Shown: positions 38,952-48,338, counted from the first letter of the stretch. The stretch is 56,447 nt of DNA from Bradyrhizobium sp. Ai1a-2 (GCF_000426245.1 NZ_AUEZ01000058.1:1-56447); one strand, 5' to 3'. Numbers and translations: made by a program. The notes: generated by a model not told the origin, from the letters alone.

Positions 38952-39554
38952 GCTCGCCCCCTCAGAGCCTGCAACGCGGGTGCCTGCGATGCGTACGCCT
39001 GGCCGGAAGCATTGGGCACGGGCTTTGTGCTTCGGTTTTGGTGAGCGTGCTCGGCGTTCCTTCATGCGATGTCTGACGCCTAACACATGCAAAAGAGGCG
39101 TCGACGCGAAACGCGTTATCGTTTAGCGAACCGCCACGCGGCAGCCAAATCACCTACCCGAACTATTCGAAAACGCCCGGCGCAAAATATGGCGCACGTT
39201 CAACTGGTATTACTTAAGAGATCAATTTCTAGTAAGTCATAAACGACCGCAACCTGCAAGCGAAATTTTCGGCGTGTCCTACGGCAAAACCTCCACGATA
39301 TTTCCAACGAGGTATTTTGACGCGAGACATAGCTTGTCGTTTGCGAAGAGCTTTCGCGCCAGAAGCACTGCTGATCGGCACGCAAACGATCGCGATCTAT
39401 TCGTCATGAAGCTGTCGTCACTTACCAGCGTACCCAAGGCGATTAGCGAGTCGAGATGAGTCAATATTCGGACGAGTGGCGGGATCGCATGGAAGATGTT
39501 GAGCAGCGGCGCGCCGGCCAGCGTTTTTGGCGATCTTGAGTAGTCTTTGTTGCT
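38952..39554. other. Gap with no supported gene
   Basis: Two overlapping 61-residue frames near 39274-39464, on opposite strands, show no motif. Nothing else is evident. Confidence 0.4.
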
Positions 39555-40264
39555 CTATCCGCATCTCACTGAGCAGTTAGGAGATCGACGGCCTGCAGAA
39601 GTGGCCGGAGCAGCTCGCAAGGATCTAACCGGACCATTCAATTCGTCCAATAGCGGCGCGATCGTCGCTTCGAAAGGGCCGAAGATCCCAGGGATGCGGT
39701 TTCTGGCTTCGGTCCAGAGCCGAGCGGCCATACCTCCGGAAGCGCCGACTGGAACGACGAGGCTTCGCTGCTTTCGCGCGAGTTCGTACTCGGCTCTCAT
39801 ACCGGGCAAAGGTACGATTCGGCCGTTCTCGGCCTTGGTTCCCATGATGAAGATCGCGACGCCAGCCTGAGACACCAGGTCCTCTCGGTAACGTTCGAGA
39901 GTATCAGACCTCGTCGTGAGGCCAGCGCTGACAGGAAACGGCCGCAAAATCAAGTTCCTGGCGATGCTCCGCTGCTCGATCGCGGAGATCTGACGCACGG
40001 TGCCGCCCACCAGCGGACGCCAATGCCCAACCCGAGGCCCGGCGCGATCTTAAGAAAATCGGCTGCGCTGCCAGACACCAGAACCGTACGCCTGCTGACG
40101 CGCTTGCGCAGTTCATCAAGCAGCAATGTGATCTGGCCGACGTCCTCGACTAGCACGGTTTTGATGTTGAACCGCATCAGGTCGTCGGCCATTAGCGCCT
40201 GCCTGATCTCGGCATAGCGTGCTTGCGCGTCGTTCTCGTTCGGCTCCTTGGACCGCCGCTTCAT
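39555..40264 (-). pseudogene. SLOG-domain protein remnant
   Basis: Reading from ATG 40264, FNIKTVLVEDVGQITLLLDE and RRTVLVSGSAADF match the start of a SLOG (Rossmann-like nucleotide-binding) domain. GLGLGIG follows too soon, implying an internal deletion, and then VGGTVRQISAIEQRSIARNL and ILRPFP continue only after a one-base shift near 40005-40015. SQAGVAIFIMGTK and EYELARKQRSLVVPVGASGG complete the domain. A further shift near 39600 hides the final ELLRPLLQAVDLLTAQ. SLOG domains bind NAD-derived signals in defence proteins. The gene is clearly dead, and any effector domain that was upstream is lost. Confidence 0.75.
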
Positions 40265-40285
40265 GATGCAGAAGTGGGTGCGTCG

Positions 40286-40443
40286 ATCCGCGCGCTATTT
40301 CGCGTCGTCAACCGATATGTGGGCAACCTGCCGCCGATGCCCGGAGTCTTTCCGGACTATCCGGCGCCCGTGATCCGCGACAGCAACGAGGGCCGTGAGA
40401 TGTGCTGATGCGCTGGGGCATGTCGACGCAGACGACATCCTGA
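40286..40443 (+). pseudogene. SRAP (SOS response-associated peptidase) internal fragment
   Basis: The plus strand reads IRALFRVVNRYVGNLPPMPG and VFPDYPAPVIRDSNEGREM, an internal part of the SRAP/YedK family, and RWGM follows after a frame change. SRAP proteins crosslink to abasic sites through Cys2. The segment lacks start, active site and remainder. Confidence 0.75.
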
Positions 40444-40535
40444 GTTTCACGCTATTTCTGCGGTGCCACAATCGATATTGCTGGTACTGACGCGCACGTT
40501 TACTTCGACCACATGATCGGGGGCACCGCAGACTG

Positions 40536-40628
40536 ATGTGCAATCTCTGTTCAGTCACGACGAACCAGGAAGCGAGCCGACGCACGTTAGGTTCACACGA
40601 GCCACGCGGTGACAGCCTTGAAACGTGA
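40536..40628 (+). pseudogene. SRAP N-terminal fragment
   Basis: A 30-codon frame starting MCNLCSVTTNQEA, matching the SRAP N-terminus including the catalytic Cys2, then unrelated sequence to a stop. It lies downstream of the internal SRAP fragment, so the order is reversed relative to an intact gene. A copy or rearrangement followed by decay is likely. Confidence 0.55.
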
Positions 40629-40758
40629 AGCGCCAGGAAAGAGTCTGGTGAGGTGACGACGAGCTGTCTCCTATTCACCTGCCTGATCACGACGCTTGCA
40701 TTCGTATTAGGATGGTGGCGCGCCACCGCCAGTTTCTTGTTCGAAGGTAAGCCGGTCA

Positions 40759-40932
40759 TGGCCCTGCCGCCACTCTATAAATATCTCTGTCCAGGGCGCG
40801 AAGCTCACGCTCGGCAATCGGACTTTCAAGCACGCCAAGCCCTCCGACTTTAATGACACTGAAGACCTAACCATCCAAAGCATCTTTCCGGAGGAGCTAG
40901 GGGCGCTTGCAAGCGAGGGGCTGAGCGCGTGA
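40759..40932 (+). pseudogene. DUF2971-like N-terminal fragment with frameshift
   Basis: Begins MALPPLYKYL. After a frame change it continues GAKLTLGNRTFKHAKPSDFN and DTEDLTIQSIFPEELGALA, the start of DUF2971-type proteins found near defence genes. The frame then stops and the rest of the family is absent. Confidence 0.65.
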
Positions 40933-41064
40933 TGCATGCGCTCGCTGGACAGCGGGCAAAACGCATTGCCTGCTTGTTGAACGTGTGACTGGAAGGCATC
41001 GACCCGCGCCCGTCGTGGCCTCGAGCGCGTGCCGGCAATCGCCAGCGCAAACCTGCCGCCGGCA

Positions 41065-41483
41065 AGGCTCGCGCCTCTTTCGCGTTCGCGTAAGTCTCTG
41101 GATCGGTGCCTCCAATGAACCAGAAGACAGATGGCACGTGTCATTGGGATCCGAACGATCCGAAATCTTCGCTGGCGGGGGCCGGTCCCGTCTCCCGGAC
41201 GCGCTCTGTCCCGAAATATTTGCAAAAAGCGTCTACCGGCTGTTTTGAGGCATCCTGATTATCAACATTGAGGGGGTATTGATCGATTGTCGCAATTTCT
41301 GGCGGCTTCGGCTGAAGAAGCGGCAGCCTCGGCGTTGGCGAGACGCTCGATCGCAGCCAGGACGCGCTTGCGCACGCCCACATCGAAAGTCCGGACATTC
41401 AGTTTGATGACCGCCTCGTCCGGAATGACGTTTTCTTTGGTACCGTCCTGCAGGACACCCACGGTCAAAACGCCGAACGAGTG
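41065..41483 (-). pseudogene. M20 amidohydrolase C-terminal remnant
   Basis: Three minus-strand frames in series give the end of an M20 peptidase/amidohydrolase: VLTVGVLQDGTKENVIPDEA with VIKLNVRTFD, then QYPLNVDNQDASKQPVDAF with PASEDFGSFG, then VPSVFWFIGGTDPETYANAK. Each switch needs a frameshift. The N-terminal two thirds, including most metal ligands, are missing. Its right side touches the stop of the SIR2 gene. Confidence 0.75.
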
Positions 41484-43252
41484 AGAATTAGCGTGCTGCC
41501 GTTGAGGACGCCGAATTGGGCCAATGTCGGGGGATGTTGTTCGCGCAGCAGCGCTTCGACGCGTGTCGCCTTGTAACTTTTGGTCGGGGCCGGACGGACG
41601 CTGACGTGCCATCCCGTCGATGGAATGGCGTATTCGCTCAGGATGTCGGCGACGGGTGACTCGATCGATGCGATGCCGAGCTCAGGTGCCACGCTCTTTC
41701 CATCAAATTGGATTTCAATCCAGAAGCGAACCTCTGATGACCCGGCCATCACGGCAAGATCGATCCGCCGCGACTCGAGTAGCCCGATCACGGATGGATC
41801 GACGATATGGATGTAGAGAGGAATGGAGGCATTCGCCGCGGTGTTTCGATGCCAGTCGCAGTAGCCCCTCACCATGCCGTAGAGCGATATGTATTGTGGG
41901 AACGTGCGATGGCTGCCGGCGGCAAGCAGCATCGCATTGACGCGCTTGAAACCAGCAGTGGTGGCCGCGTTCATGAGCTCCTTGACGGCCGGCGCTACAT
42001 GTCGGGCGTCCCTCGCATCCTGCTTAGAGAGGTCGGGATCTCGCGCGGCGACAATGAAGATTGAATGGCCTTCAACCCGATAGACGTACTTCTGGAGAGG
42101 CCGCAGCGCCATGTCGGCGCTCTCTAGGTTCCGATCCAACAAACACTGCTTCGCAGGCTTGCCCAGAAGCAGGCGTGGCTTCTCCCGCGTATGGTCTTCT
42201 GCAAGGCCCGCGCTGAGAGCGACGGCATCGCCGTTCTGGGGCGGCGGGAGTGTTGAGCGGACGACGGTAATGTCGGGACGCTCTTTGTTCGAGATGGTGC
42301 CGGATGCATTCAACAAGAGGGCCCAGCTCGGAGGCTTAGCACGTGGCCCGTCAATCGCCCGTTTAAGCCCGACGAGGAATTCCCGAACACAATCAGATTG
42401 CTGGTTTGCATTTGTCGGCTCGTACTCGATCGCGCGGATCTGAAGGCGCCGCTGTAGAAAGGTGGGATCGGTCGCCCCCTTCGGGACAAGCGCATAGTGA
42501 AAATGTCCAATCGTGCCCAAAAGCTCAAGAGCCTCGCCAAACAGATCAAGAAGATAAGTCTCTTGAAGTCCTGAGCCGATAAACAGAAGGACGCGCGAAC
42601 GATAGATTTCCGCGAAAGCGCGCCGGAAGTGCACGGCTTCGTGAGTCTGTCGTCGATATTCTTCGTGGCCAATCGTGATCTGATCGACCAGCTCGCGTGG
42701 GGTAATGACGCTATGACTGACGAAACCCTGGAGAGCCCAGAGGATGGGATTGTCCGGCCCTCGGGTGGCGTTCAGCACTCGCTGGCAGTCGGCTCGCCCG
42801 CGTCCAAGGATGGTCATGCGATTAAAATCCGGCAGAGGATCGCCTCTCCGAACCCAACGCTCAATCCAGGCATCCAGAAAGAGCGAGTCGTAGTTCGTGG
42901 TAAGCACGAGCGGCCACCAGAGTTCGGCAAGCGCGCGCGTCTGGGGCGGGAGAACGCATTCGCCGGCGTCCAGCCTCGAGTAAAGCGAACGATGGACGGC
43001 GCGTTCTAACGCGTCGGAACTTTGATGTCGCAGCACTTGCACGGCACGCCACGCCCGCCTGATCAATTCTGCAGGCGTCTCGCCGCCATCGCCTTTCGCG
43101 TCCGCAGCCTCTTCAAGGTCCTTAACAAATTGCAGCCAACCTGGACATGCACCACGACTGAGCCCCGCGCCTGTGAAGGGCGTGAGAAGCCCACGTTCAT
43201 AGGCCATTGCGAGCTCGTCAAAAGGCGGGTTGCGGACGGCCTCCAACTGCAC
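41465..43252 (-). CDS. SIR2-family protein with altered active-site motif
   Basis: A 595-residue protein. Residues 20-300 form a SIR2-like domain: TGAGLS (27-32), LTTNYDSLF (117-125) and LLFIGSGLQETYLLDLF (222-238). Where active sirtuins and SIR2 NADases carry the catalytic histidine (LHG), this one reads ALQGFVSH, with Gln in place of His (residue 175). Residues about 385-505 are an unknown alpha/beta domain. The last 90 residues (VRFWIEIQFDGKS ... FGVLNGSTLILT) have the strand pattern of a beta-grasp, ubiquitin-like fold, a tentative reading. The GTG start at 43252 has AGGAG 10 bases upstream. SIR2 proteins in defence usually deplete NAD. Confidence 0.82.
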   Translation of the reverse strand: MQLEAVRNPPFDELAMAYERGLLTPFTGAGLSRGACPGWLQFVKDLEEAADAKGDGGETPAELIRRAWRAVQVLRHQSSDALERAVHRSLYSRLDAGECVLPPQTRALAELWWPLVLTTNYDSLFLDAWIERWVRRGDPLPDFNRMTILGRGRADCQRVLNATRGPDNPILWALQGFVSHSVITPRELVDQITIGHEEYRRQTHEAVHFRRAFAEIYRSRVLLFIGSGLQETYLLDLFGEALELLGTIGHFHYALVPKGATDPTFLQRRLQIRAIEYEPTNANQQSDCVREFLVGLKRAIDGPRAKPPSWALLLNASGTISNKERPDITVVRSTLPPPQNGDAVALSAGLAEDHTREKPRLLLGKPAKQCLLDRNLESADMALRPLQKYVYRVEGHSIFIVAARDPDLSKQDARDARHVAPAVKELMNAATTAGFKRVNAMLLAAGSHRTFPQYISLYGMVRGYCDWHRNTAANASIPLYIHIVDPSVIGLLESRRIDLAVMAGSSEVRFWIEIQFDGKSVAPELGIASIESPVADILSEYAIPSTGWHVSVRPAPTKSYKATRVEALLREQHPPTLAQFGVLNGSTLILTRSAF

Positions 43253-43264
43253 GACTTTGAACTC

Positions 43265-43516
43265 CTACCGGCAAGGTACAGAGGAGAGGGTAGCAGATAA
43301 CTGGTGCGCGATTTCGCTCCTACCGCAAATTCCGGCGCCACGATAAATCGCTTCTTGATCTCGGTCCATAGTCGGCAACGACTGCAGATCGGCTTTGGCT
43401 TTTTTGTTGTTCGGACGTGCTCGCTCGCACCAAGACGCCGAAACACTTAGACGAGCGAACTGCACGGTACGCTCAGCGCCTGTCGTCACCACCTCAACCG
43501 CAATCTCTGCAAGCAT
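43265..43516 (-). CDS. Possible small protein upstream of the SIR2 gene
   Basis: An 83-residue frame, MLAEIAVEVVTTGAERTVQF then charged sequence, ending 12 bases before the SIR2 start on the same strand. The frame is open further upstream to a stop near 43580 (RRERPLEWMLAEI). No domain is recognised. Position and strand favour a small partner gene, but it could be chance. Confidence 0.3.
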   Translation of the reverse strand: MLAEIAVEVVTTGAERTVQFARLSVSASWCERARPNNKKAKADLQSLPTMDRDQEAIYRGAGICGRSEIAHQLSATLSSVPCR

Positions 43517-44314
43517 CCACTCGAGCGGGCGTTCTCGTCGTCCTGCCAGGCGACCCGCCCCCGTCGCGCTGGTAGCCTTAAACTAGGGTAAGGCGTAAGA
43601 AGTTGGATTCGCGCGCCGAGAGAGATTGGCCTCCCTCGCGTCGCAGCCTTCGGTCGATCGAGCGCCAAGGCGATCGTCACCTTGCGCACGGTGATGGTGA
43701 TATCTCGCGCTTCGCGCCCCAACCACCTCCGGCTTTCCGCGCGCATTGCGCGACGGCAAGAAGAGCGCATTGAGCAGGCGGAGCCGACGTTGCGCGAACG
43801 GGCCCTCGAATACCGGCTTTCGCCACGAGTGAGCCGACGCCTGTTGCTTGCGCTGCGTAATAAGAAACTTTGGCCAATGCAATTACCTAGGGTTGCAACG
43901 TCGACAAAATTTGATATCGTGTCAAGATGATTTAACCGGATATTTGACGATCGCCCAAGGCAGCCCGGTCGTGTTTAAGGTTAGCGGCGCCCCCTAAATT
44001 ACGCGGCCAACCTCTCCAGATCTTCGACGCGATAACTTCACGACGCTGGTACCGGGTCATACGTTGAGGCATGAGGTTTCGAGCCAGACACAATGGCTCC
44101 GGACAAATTTCGGCGTCATTGCGATTCCCCTTCCAACGCCGTCGATTGATGTCGACCCGGCGAAGCGAGCTGCATCGCGGTGTGGGCACCCTCGCCAGAA
44201 TTTACATCGCACCGATCCGCCCGAAAGCTGCGAGCGGTGAAATCGATTTCCCAAAACGAGCGATTTGATTTCTAGCAACTTTCAGTCTTCGTCGGCTAGG
44301 ATTGCGGTGTCCCA
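43517..44314. other. Gap of about 800 bases with no supported gene
   Basis: Short frames on both strands overlap one another without recognisable motifs. The right part is AT-richer, like the patatin operon, and should hold its promoter. Confidence 0.4.
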
Positions 44315-46408
44315 ATGGATGACAACCACACAATCAACCAAGAACCGGTCTTTCAAATTGGATTAGCGCTGTCAGGAGCGATTTCGGCAGGTGCTTATAC
44401 GGCGGGCGTTTTAGATTTCCTATTCCAGGCATTGTTCGAGTGGGATGCGCATCGAGGTGAGCCCGGCGTACCAAATCACCGCGTGGTACTAAAAGTCATC
44501 GCTGGCGCGTCAGCAGGCGCTATTACCGGCGCACTCGGAGCAATTGCGCTGGCGCGGGGCATCCAGCCCTGCGAATTTGACAAGAACCAAATTAAAGATC
44601 GCTACCCAGACACATACACAACCCATCAGAGGTTTCTTTGCGTTCTGCCGCCACTGTACCGTACGTGGGTTGAATTGCCACGCATGGTGGGAGCTGACGG
44701 TACAGGCGGTCTATTGGGTACAGCAGATATCGAGGCGAACAGGACTCACAATCCTCCAATTGTGCGCTCGTTACTCGATGCGTCCGTACTGGAGGAGATC
44801 AAGCGAGCAGCAATTGAGCCAAATCAGTCTTCGCCCGCTAAATTTGCCTCATATTCTTTTATTGCAAACGACCTGCACGTTTTCATCACAATCTCCAATA
44901 TGCGGGGCATTCCGTTTCGGGTTGCCTTTGGACGAAATAGCTATGGAATGCAAACTGTCGGAGACCGGATACATTACGTCCTCAACGATCTCGGCCAGTG
45001 CAAACTAGGAAACAACAATCTCTGGTTGGAAAGCGATACCCTGAACGCAAGCCACCAAATTTCGATAAGGACGCTGCCTACAAAAAAAGATACCGATCTA
45101 GGTGAGTGGGATCTGTATGGCACGGCGGCGCTTGCCTCCGGTGCATTTCCAGTTGGTCTTTCCTGTCGTCGCCTCGACTTACCTTGGGCGCACTACATGA
45201 ATCGGCAATATCCAATTCCCGTGCCGGCCGATGTAGAGATCCAACCTGATTTTCCTCCAGGTACCCAAGAACGCTACAAATCCTTCGCTTTCGAAAGCAT
45301 AGACGGCGGTTTGGTGAACAATGATCCGTTTGACTATGCACAATTCGCACTAACAGGTGGACCGGCCGTGCCAGCATCGGGTGAAATGGTCGAAAAGGCG
45401 ATTATCATGGTAGCGCCTTTTCCCGAGCCGCCTGATTTTCTTCCGGAGAACTCGCCATCCCCCGCGCTCACCGCGATTGTGCGCGCTTTATTTCCCGCGC
45501 TTGTCAATCAAGCCCGCTTTCGAAGCTCCGAGCTCGCGCCAGCCGTTAACGAGCGGGACTTCAGCCGCTTCCTGATTGCGCCGTCCCGTCGGATGCCGCG
45601 TGCTGGATCACGAGGAGCCCCAATGGAGCATTCAAAAACCGAAAAATTCGCGATCGCTTGCGGTCTCTTGGGCGGATTTGGCGGATTCCTAGATGAAAAA
45701 TTTCGTGCACATGATTTTCAGCTTGGACGAAGAAATTGTCAGTATTTTCTGCAGAAAAGTTTCCTTGTGCCTCCTAACAACAAAATCGTTGGGCGCCGTG
45801 GTCTAACAGAACTGCAGCCCGTCATTCCCCTGTTAGGCTCGGCGGCTGATCCAGTACCGCTGCCACGCTGGCCCCAAATGTCGCAAGCGAATTTTGATCT
45901 ACTTTCCCGCCGGCTGAAAGCACGCGTTAGTGCAATTGCGCCACGGCTAATCGATGCCCAAACGTCGAGCGTGAAGCTAAGAGCGGCCCTCAAATTTGGC
46001 TGGGTAACGTTTGTGCGTTCGCACGTGTTGAATCTCATTCAGCAAACCATATTGGCGGACTTAGTCCGGCGCGGACAGATCGAAGGGTGGAACGTGCCAT
46101 CGGGTGGTTCATCGACTGATGTGAATTCCATAATTGCCGAGCTAGTAAATCCAGCTTGCGATCTCCGTACTCCGCAGAGGATCGCTCAAAAGACAGCACT
46201 ACCGGCGGAGTTCGTCCAGACCGTCCTGGAGCAATTATCTCGTGGCTCTGTAACCGGTCCGGTGCGCGTCTGGAAGGGCGACTATGGATACGCACTTTAC
46301 TCCAGGCGTCCCACCTTTTTAGCGAGACGTCCGCTAGTTGGATGGTTCAATCGATGGTGGAAACGCTCCAACAATACGCTAGGGATACGTAGTCATGACC
46401 AAAGTTGA
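44315..46408 (+). CDS. Patatin-like phospholipase
   Basis: A 697-residue protein. The N-terminal half is a patatin: the oxyanion segment LALSGAISAGAYTAGVLDFL, the nucleophile G64-A-S66-A-G68 (GASAG) and the catalytic D330-G-G (SIDGGLVNNDP), so the Ser-Asp dyad is intact. The C-terminal 350 residues are not recognised; they include FGWVTFVRSHVLNLIQQ and end in a basic tryptophan-rich tail (WFNRWWKR) that could touch membrane. Patatin effectors such as CapV degrade phospholipids in abortive defence. The gene overlaps the following nitrilase-fold gene by 14 bases, so both are made together. GC content is visibly lower than in neighbouring modules. Confidence 0.88.
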   Translation: MDDNHTINQEPVFQIGLALSGAISAGAYTAGVLDFLFQALFEWDAHRGEPGVPNHRVVLKVIAGASAGAITGALGAIALARGIQPCEFDKNQIKDRYPDTYTTHQRFLCVLPPLYRTWVELPRMVGADGTGGLLGTADIEANRTHNPPIVRSLLDASVLEEIKRAAIEPNQSSPAKFASYSFIANDLHVFITISNMRGIPFRVAFGRNSYGMQTVGDRIHYVLNDLGQCKLGNNNLWLESDTLNASHQISIRTLPTKKDTDLGEWDLYGTAALASGAFPVGLSCRRLDLPWAHYMNRQYPIPVPADVEIQPDFPPGTQERYKSFAFESIDGGLVNNDPFDYAQFALTGGPAVPASGEMVEKAIIMVAPFPEPPDFLPENSPSPALTAIVRALFPALVNQARFRSSELAPAVNERDFSRFLIAPSRRMPRAGSRGAPMEHSKTEKFAIACGLLGGFGGFLDEKFRAHDFQLGRRNCQYFLQKSFLVPPNNKIVGRRGLTELQPVIPLLGSAADPVPLPRWPQMSQANFDLLSRRLKARVSAIAPRLIDAQTSSVKLRAALKFGWVTFVRSHVLNLIQQTILADLVRRGQIEGWNVPSGGSSTDVNSIIAELVNPACDLRTPQRIAQKTALPAEFVQTVLEQLSRGSVTGPVRVWKGDYGYALYSRRPTFLARRPLVGWFNRWWKRSNNTLGIRSHDQS

Positions 46409-48104
46409 TCCGTCCGAAATGACGATCCTCGATATTCTCAAATGGGTTCTCCCTGATGGCACGGTTCTCGATTCGACGGGCTGGGATCAAGTCTGCGAGT
46501 GGCCGCCTGATTTGTTTGCTGTAGTGGCGGCAATCACTGAGCGGTCCGGCTTGTATTCCGAACGTAGATTTTTGGCGTATTGGGATGATCAGCATTTTGA
46601 ATTGACTGAAGATTGGATAAAGGAAATTTGTGATGCTGGTGAGGAATGGTCTAAGCAAGCGACTCCACCGGAGTTGGTGGAAGACTTGTGGAAGGAATTA
46701 ATTAAGAAGCATAGAACGGCACGGATAGATGATGCATCCGCCGACTCGCTCGCCTGGAAGAGTATCGTCTTTAAGCTGTTAGCTATTGCGGATGAGGCGA
46801 GCGCCGGTGTGGGGTTTCCGCCGCTAGATTCCGAACGTGCAATTCAGTATGCCGTCTACCGAGATTACATAGTGTGGGAAAGAAACCGTGAGGCGGACCA
46901 GAATGCAATTGGAGGCGAGCTTCTTCCGTATCTTCCGCATAGCATTTGCATACGGGTCCCGCCCGCGGTTCTTTGCGTTCAACCAAAAACGAATACTCCC
47001 AAGGTCGGATGCACCGTTCGATCTTTAACGCACAATCTTGCACTACTTCCGTCTGTCGCCAATGTTTCGACAAGTTGGCAAATCTCAAACCAGCCATATA
47101 CTGATCTTGCCCCATTCAACATACTCGTCATCCCGTTTCCATTTTCAATACCTGGAAAGAGCTTTGTCGGTTTGGCAAGTGGTTCTCCGAGCAATGCGAC
47201 TGAGCGAGCTTTTAGACTAGATCCAGATATTTGGATGAGAAGGGCGACGCCTGAGCAATTCGCCGAAGAGTTCATCTGCGGGCTAATTAAATCCTCTGAG
47301 CCCGAGGTTGACCGCGTGCATGCAGTCGTGTTGCCAGAGACCGCCTTAAAAAAAACCTTCGCGGATAAAGTGGCGGAAATTCTCCTCAGAAGAACAGATT
47401 TAGACCTTTTTATAACGGGGGTAGTGTCTGGTGATAATGGCGAGGCCCGGAATTTGGCTGCAATGTATCGTTTCGTTGATAAGGAAAAGATTCTTTCGTC
47501 CTTTCAGTCAAAGCATCATCGATGGTGTTTAGACGGCGATCAAATTTGCCGATATCATCTCGGCAACGTCATGGATCCCCATTCTCGATGGTGGGAGCAA
47601 ATTGATGTCAGCTATCGCAATTGCTACGTCACCGTATTTCGACCTGGAGCGACGGTGTCGGTATTAGTTTGCGAGGACTTGGCGCGCTACGATCCTGTCC
47701 TTACCGTGATGAACGCAATTGGACCAAATTTAGTCGTCGCCCTCTTAATGGATGGACCGCAACTCGAGCACAGATGGCCGGGTCGCTATGCAACCGTTCT
47801 CGCTGACGACCCGGGTTCCGCAGTCCTAACCGTTACTTCCCTTGGAATGGTATCCCGTTCGGCTATGCCCGGAGACCCGCAAAGCCGAGAAATCGCATTG
47901 TGGAAGGAATCGAACGGCAGGGCCAAGGCGTTAAGACTTCCCAAAGGGGATCATGCCTTGCTGCTTACGCTCACGAGCCAGTCCATAGAGCAGTATACGC
48001 TCGATGGACGAGGAGATGGGGGGTACACGGTCCATTTCGGCTTAGGGGCGGCTCATGGCGTGTGTCATCCTGCCCCCCCAGCATGGCTGGGACCGATATC
48101 CTGA
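46395..48104 (+). CDS. Nitrilase-superfamily (carbon-nitrogen hydrolase) protein
   Basis: A 569-residue protein. The first 200 residues are an unknown, mostly helical region. Residues about 205-550 fit the nitrilase fold, and the full catalytic triad is seen in order: Glu315 in VVLPETAL, Lys373 in SKHHRW and Cys426 in VLVCEDLAR. Members hydrolyse nitriles or amides or serve as glutaminase/amidase domains, for example in NAD synthetase. The start overlaps the patatin gene by 14 bases, indicating coupling. Nitrilase-fold genes paired with patatin are not something I know as a named defence system, and the substrate is open: a nucleotide-derived amide, a peptide or a lipid amide are all possible. 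Confidence 0.85.
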   Translation: MTKVDPSEMTILDILKWVLPDGTVLDSTGWDQVCEWPPDLFAVVAAITERSGLYSERRFLAYWDDQHFELTEDWIKEICDAGEEWSKQATPPELVEDLWKELIKKHRTARIDDASADSLAWKSIVFKLLAIADEASAGVGFPPLDSERAIQYAVYRDYIVWERNREADQNAIGGELLPYLPHSICIRVPPAVLCVQPKTNTPKVGCTVRSLTHNLALLPSVANVSTSWQISNQPYTDLAPFNILVIPFPFSIPGKSFVGLASGSPSNATERAFRLDPDIWMRRATPEQFAEEFICGLIKSSEPEVDRVHAVVLPETALKKTFADKVAEILLRRTDLDLFITGVVSGDNGEARNLAAMYRFVDKEKILSSFQSKHHRWCLDGDQICRYHLGNVMDPHSRWWEQIDVSYRNCYVTVFRPGATVSVLVCEDLARYDPVLTVMNAIGPNLVVALLMDGPQLEHRWPGRYATVLADDPGSAVLTVTSLGMVSRSAMPGDPQSREIALWKESNGRAKALRLPKGDHALLLTLTSQSIEQYTLDGRGDGGYTVHFGLGAAHGVCHPAPPAWLGPIS

Positions 48105-48158
48105 GTTGAAGTTGACTCTGCGAATCTCTAAGTTACCCTTGGCATTTGGAGAACTGAA

Positions 48159-48338
48159 ATGGGCCGCTCACTCGCCGAGTTTCTGCAGCAGAGTCTGGAC
48201 AGGGTAGAGAAGCCAAAGACTTATGACGCCCTCCGCGAGAAGCTGAGGAATATTCAGCCGAACCGAAAGCCGCCGGTCGTAAAGCAAAGTCCAGAAAATA
48301 ACCGACGAGTGTGGAGTAGCGATTCCGACGCCGAGTAG
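48159..48338 (+). CDS. 59-residue protein behind the nitrilase gene
   Basis: A short frame starting MGRSLAEFLQQSLDRVEKPK and ending with a charged tail. GGAG lies 7 bases before the ATG, and it starts 54 bases after the nitrilase stop on the same strand. It looks like one amphipathic helix followed by a disordered basic-acidic tail. No family is recognised. A small regulator or antitoxin-like partner of the patatin/nitrilase pair is a guess from position. Confidence 0.6.
   Translation: MGRSLAEFLQQSLDRVEKPKTYDALREKLRNIQPNRKPPVVKQSPENNRRVWSSDSDAE

Noticed and set aside
39279..39464. 61-residue minus-strand frame
   Set aside because: A same-sized frame lies on the other strand, and neither has a motif or ribosome site.
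40295..40759. 154-residue minus-strand frame
   Set aside because: It runs antisense to readable SRAP remnants on the plus strand.
44180..44195. GTGGGCACC resembling the tRNA-Phe 3' end as a second attachment site
   Set aside because: Only about eight bases match; far too short to call a direct repeat.
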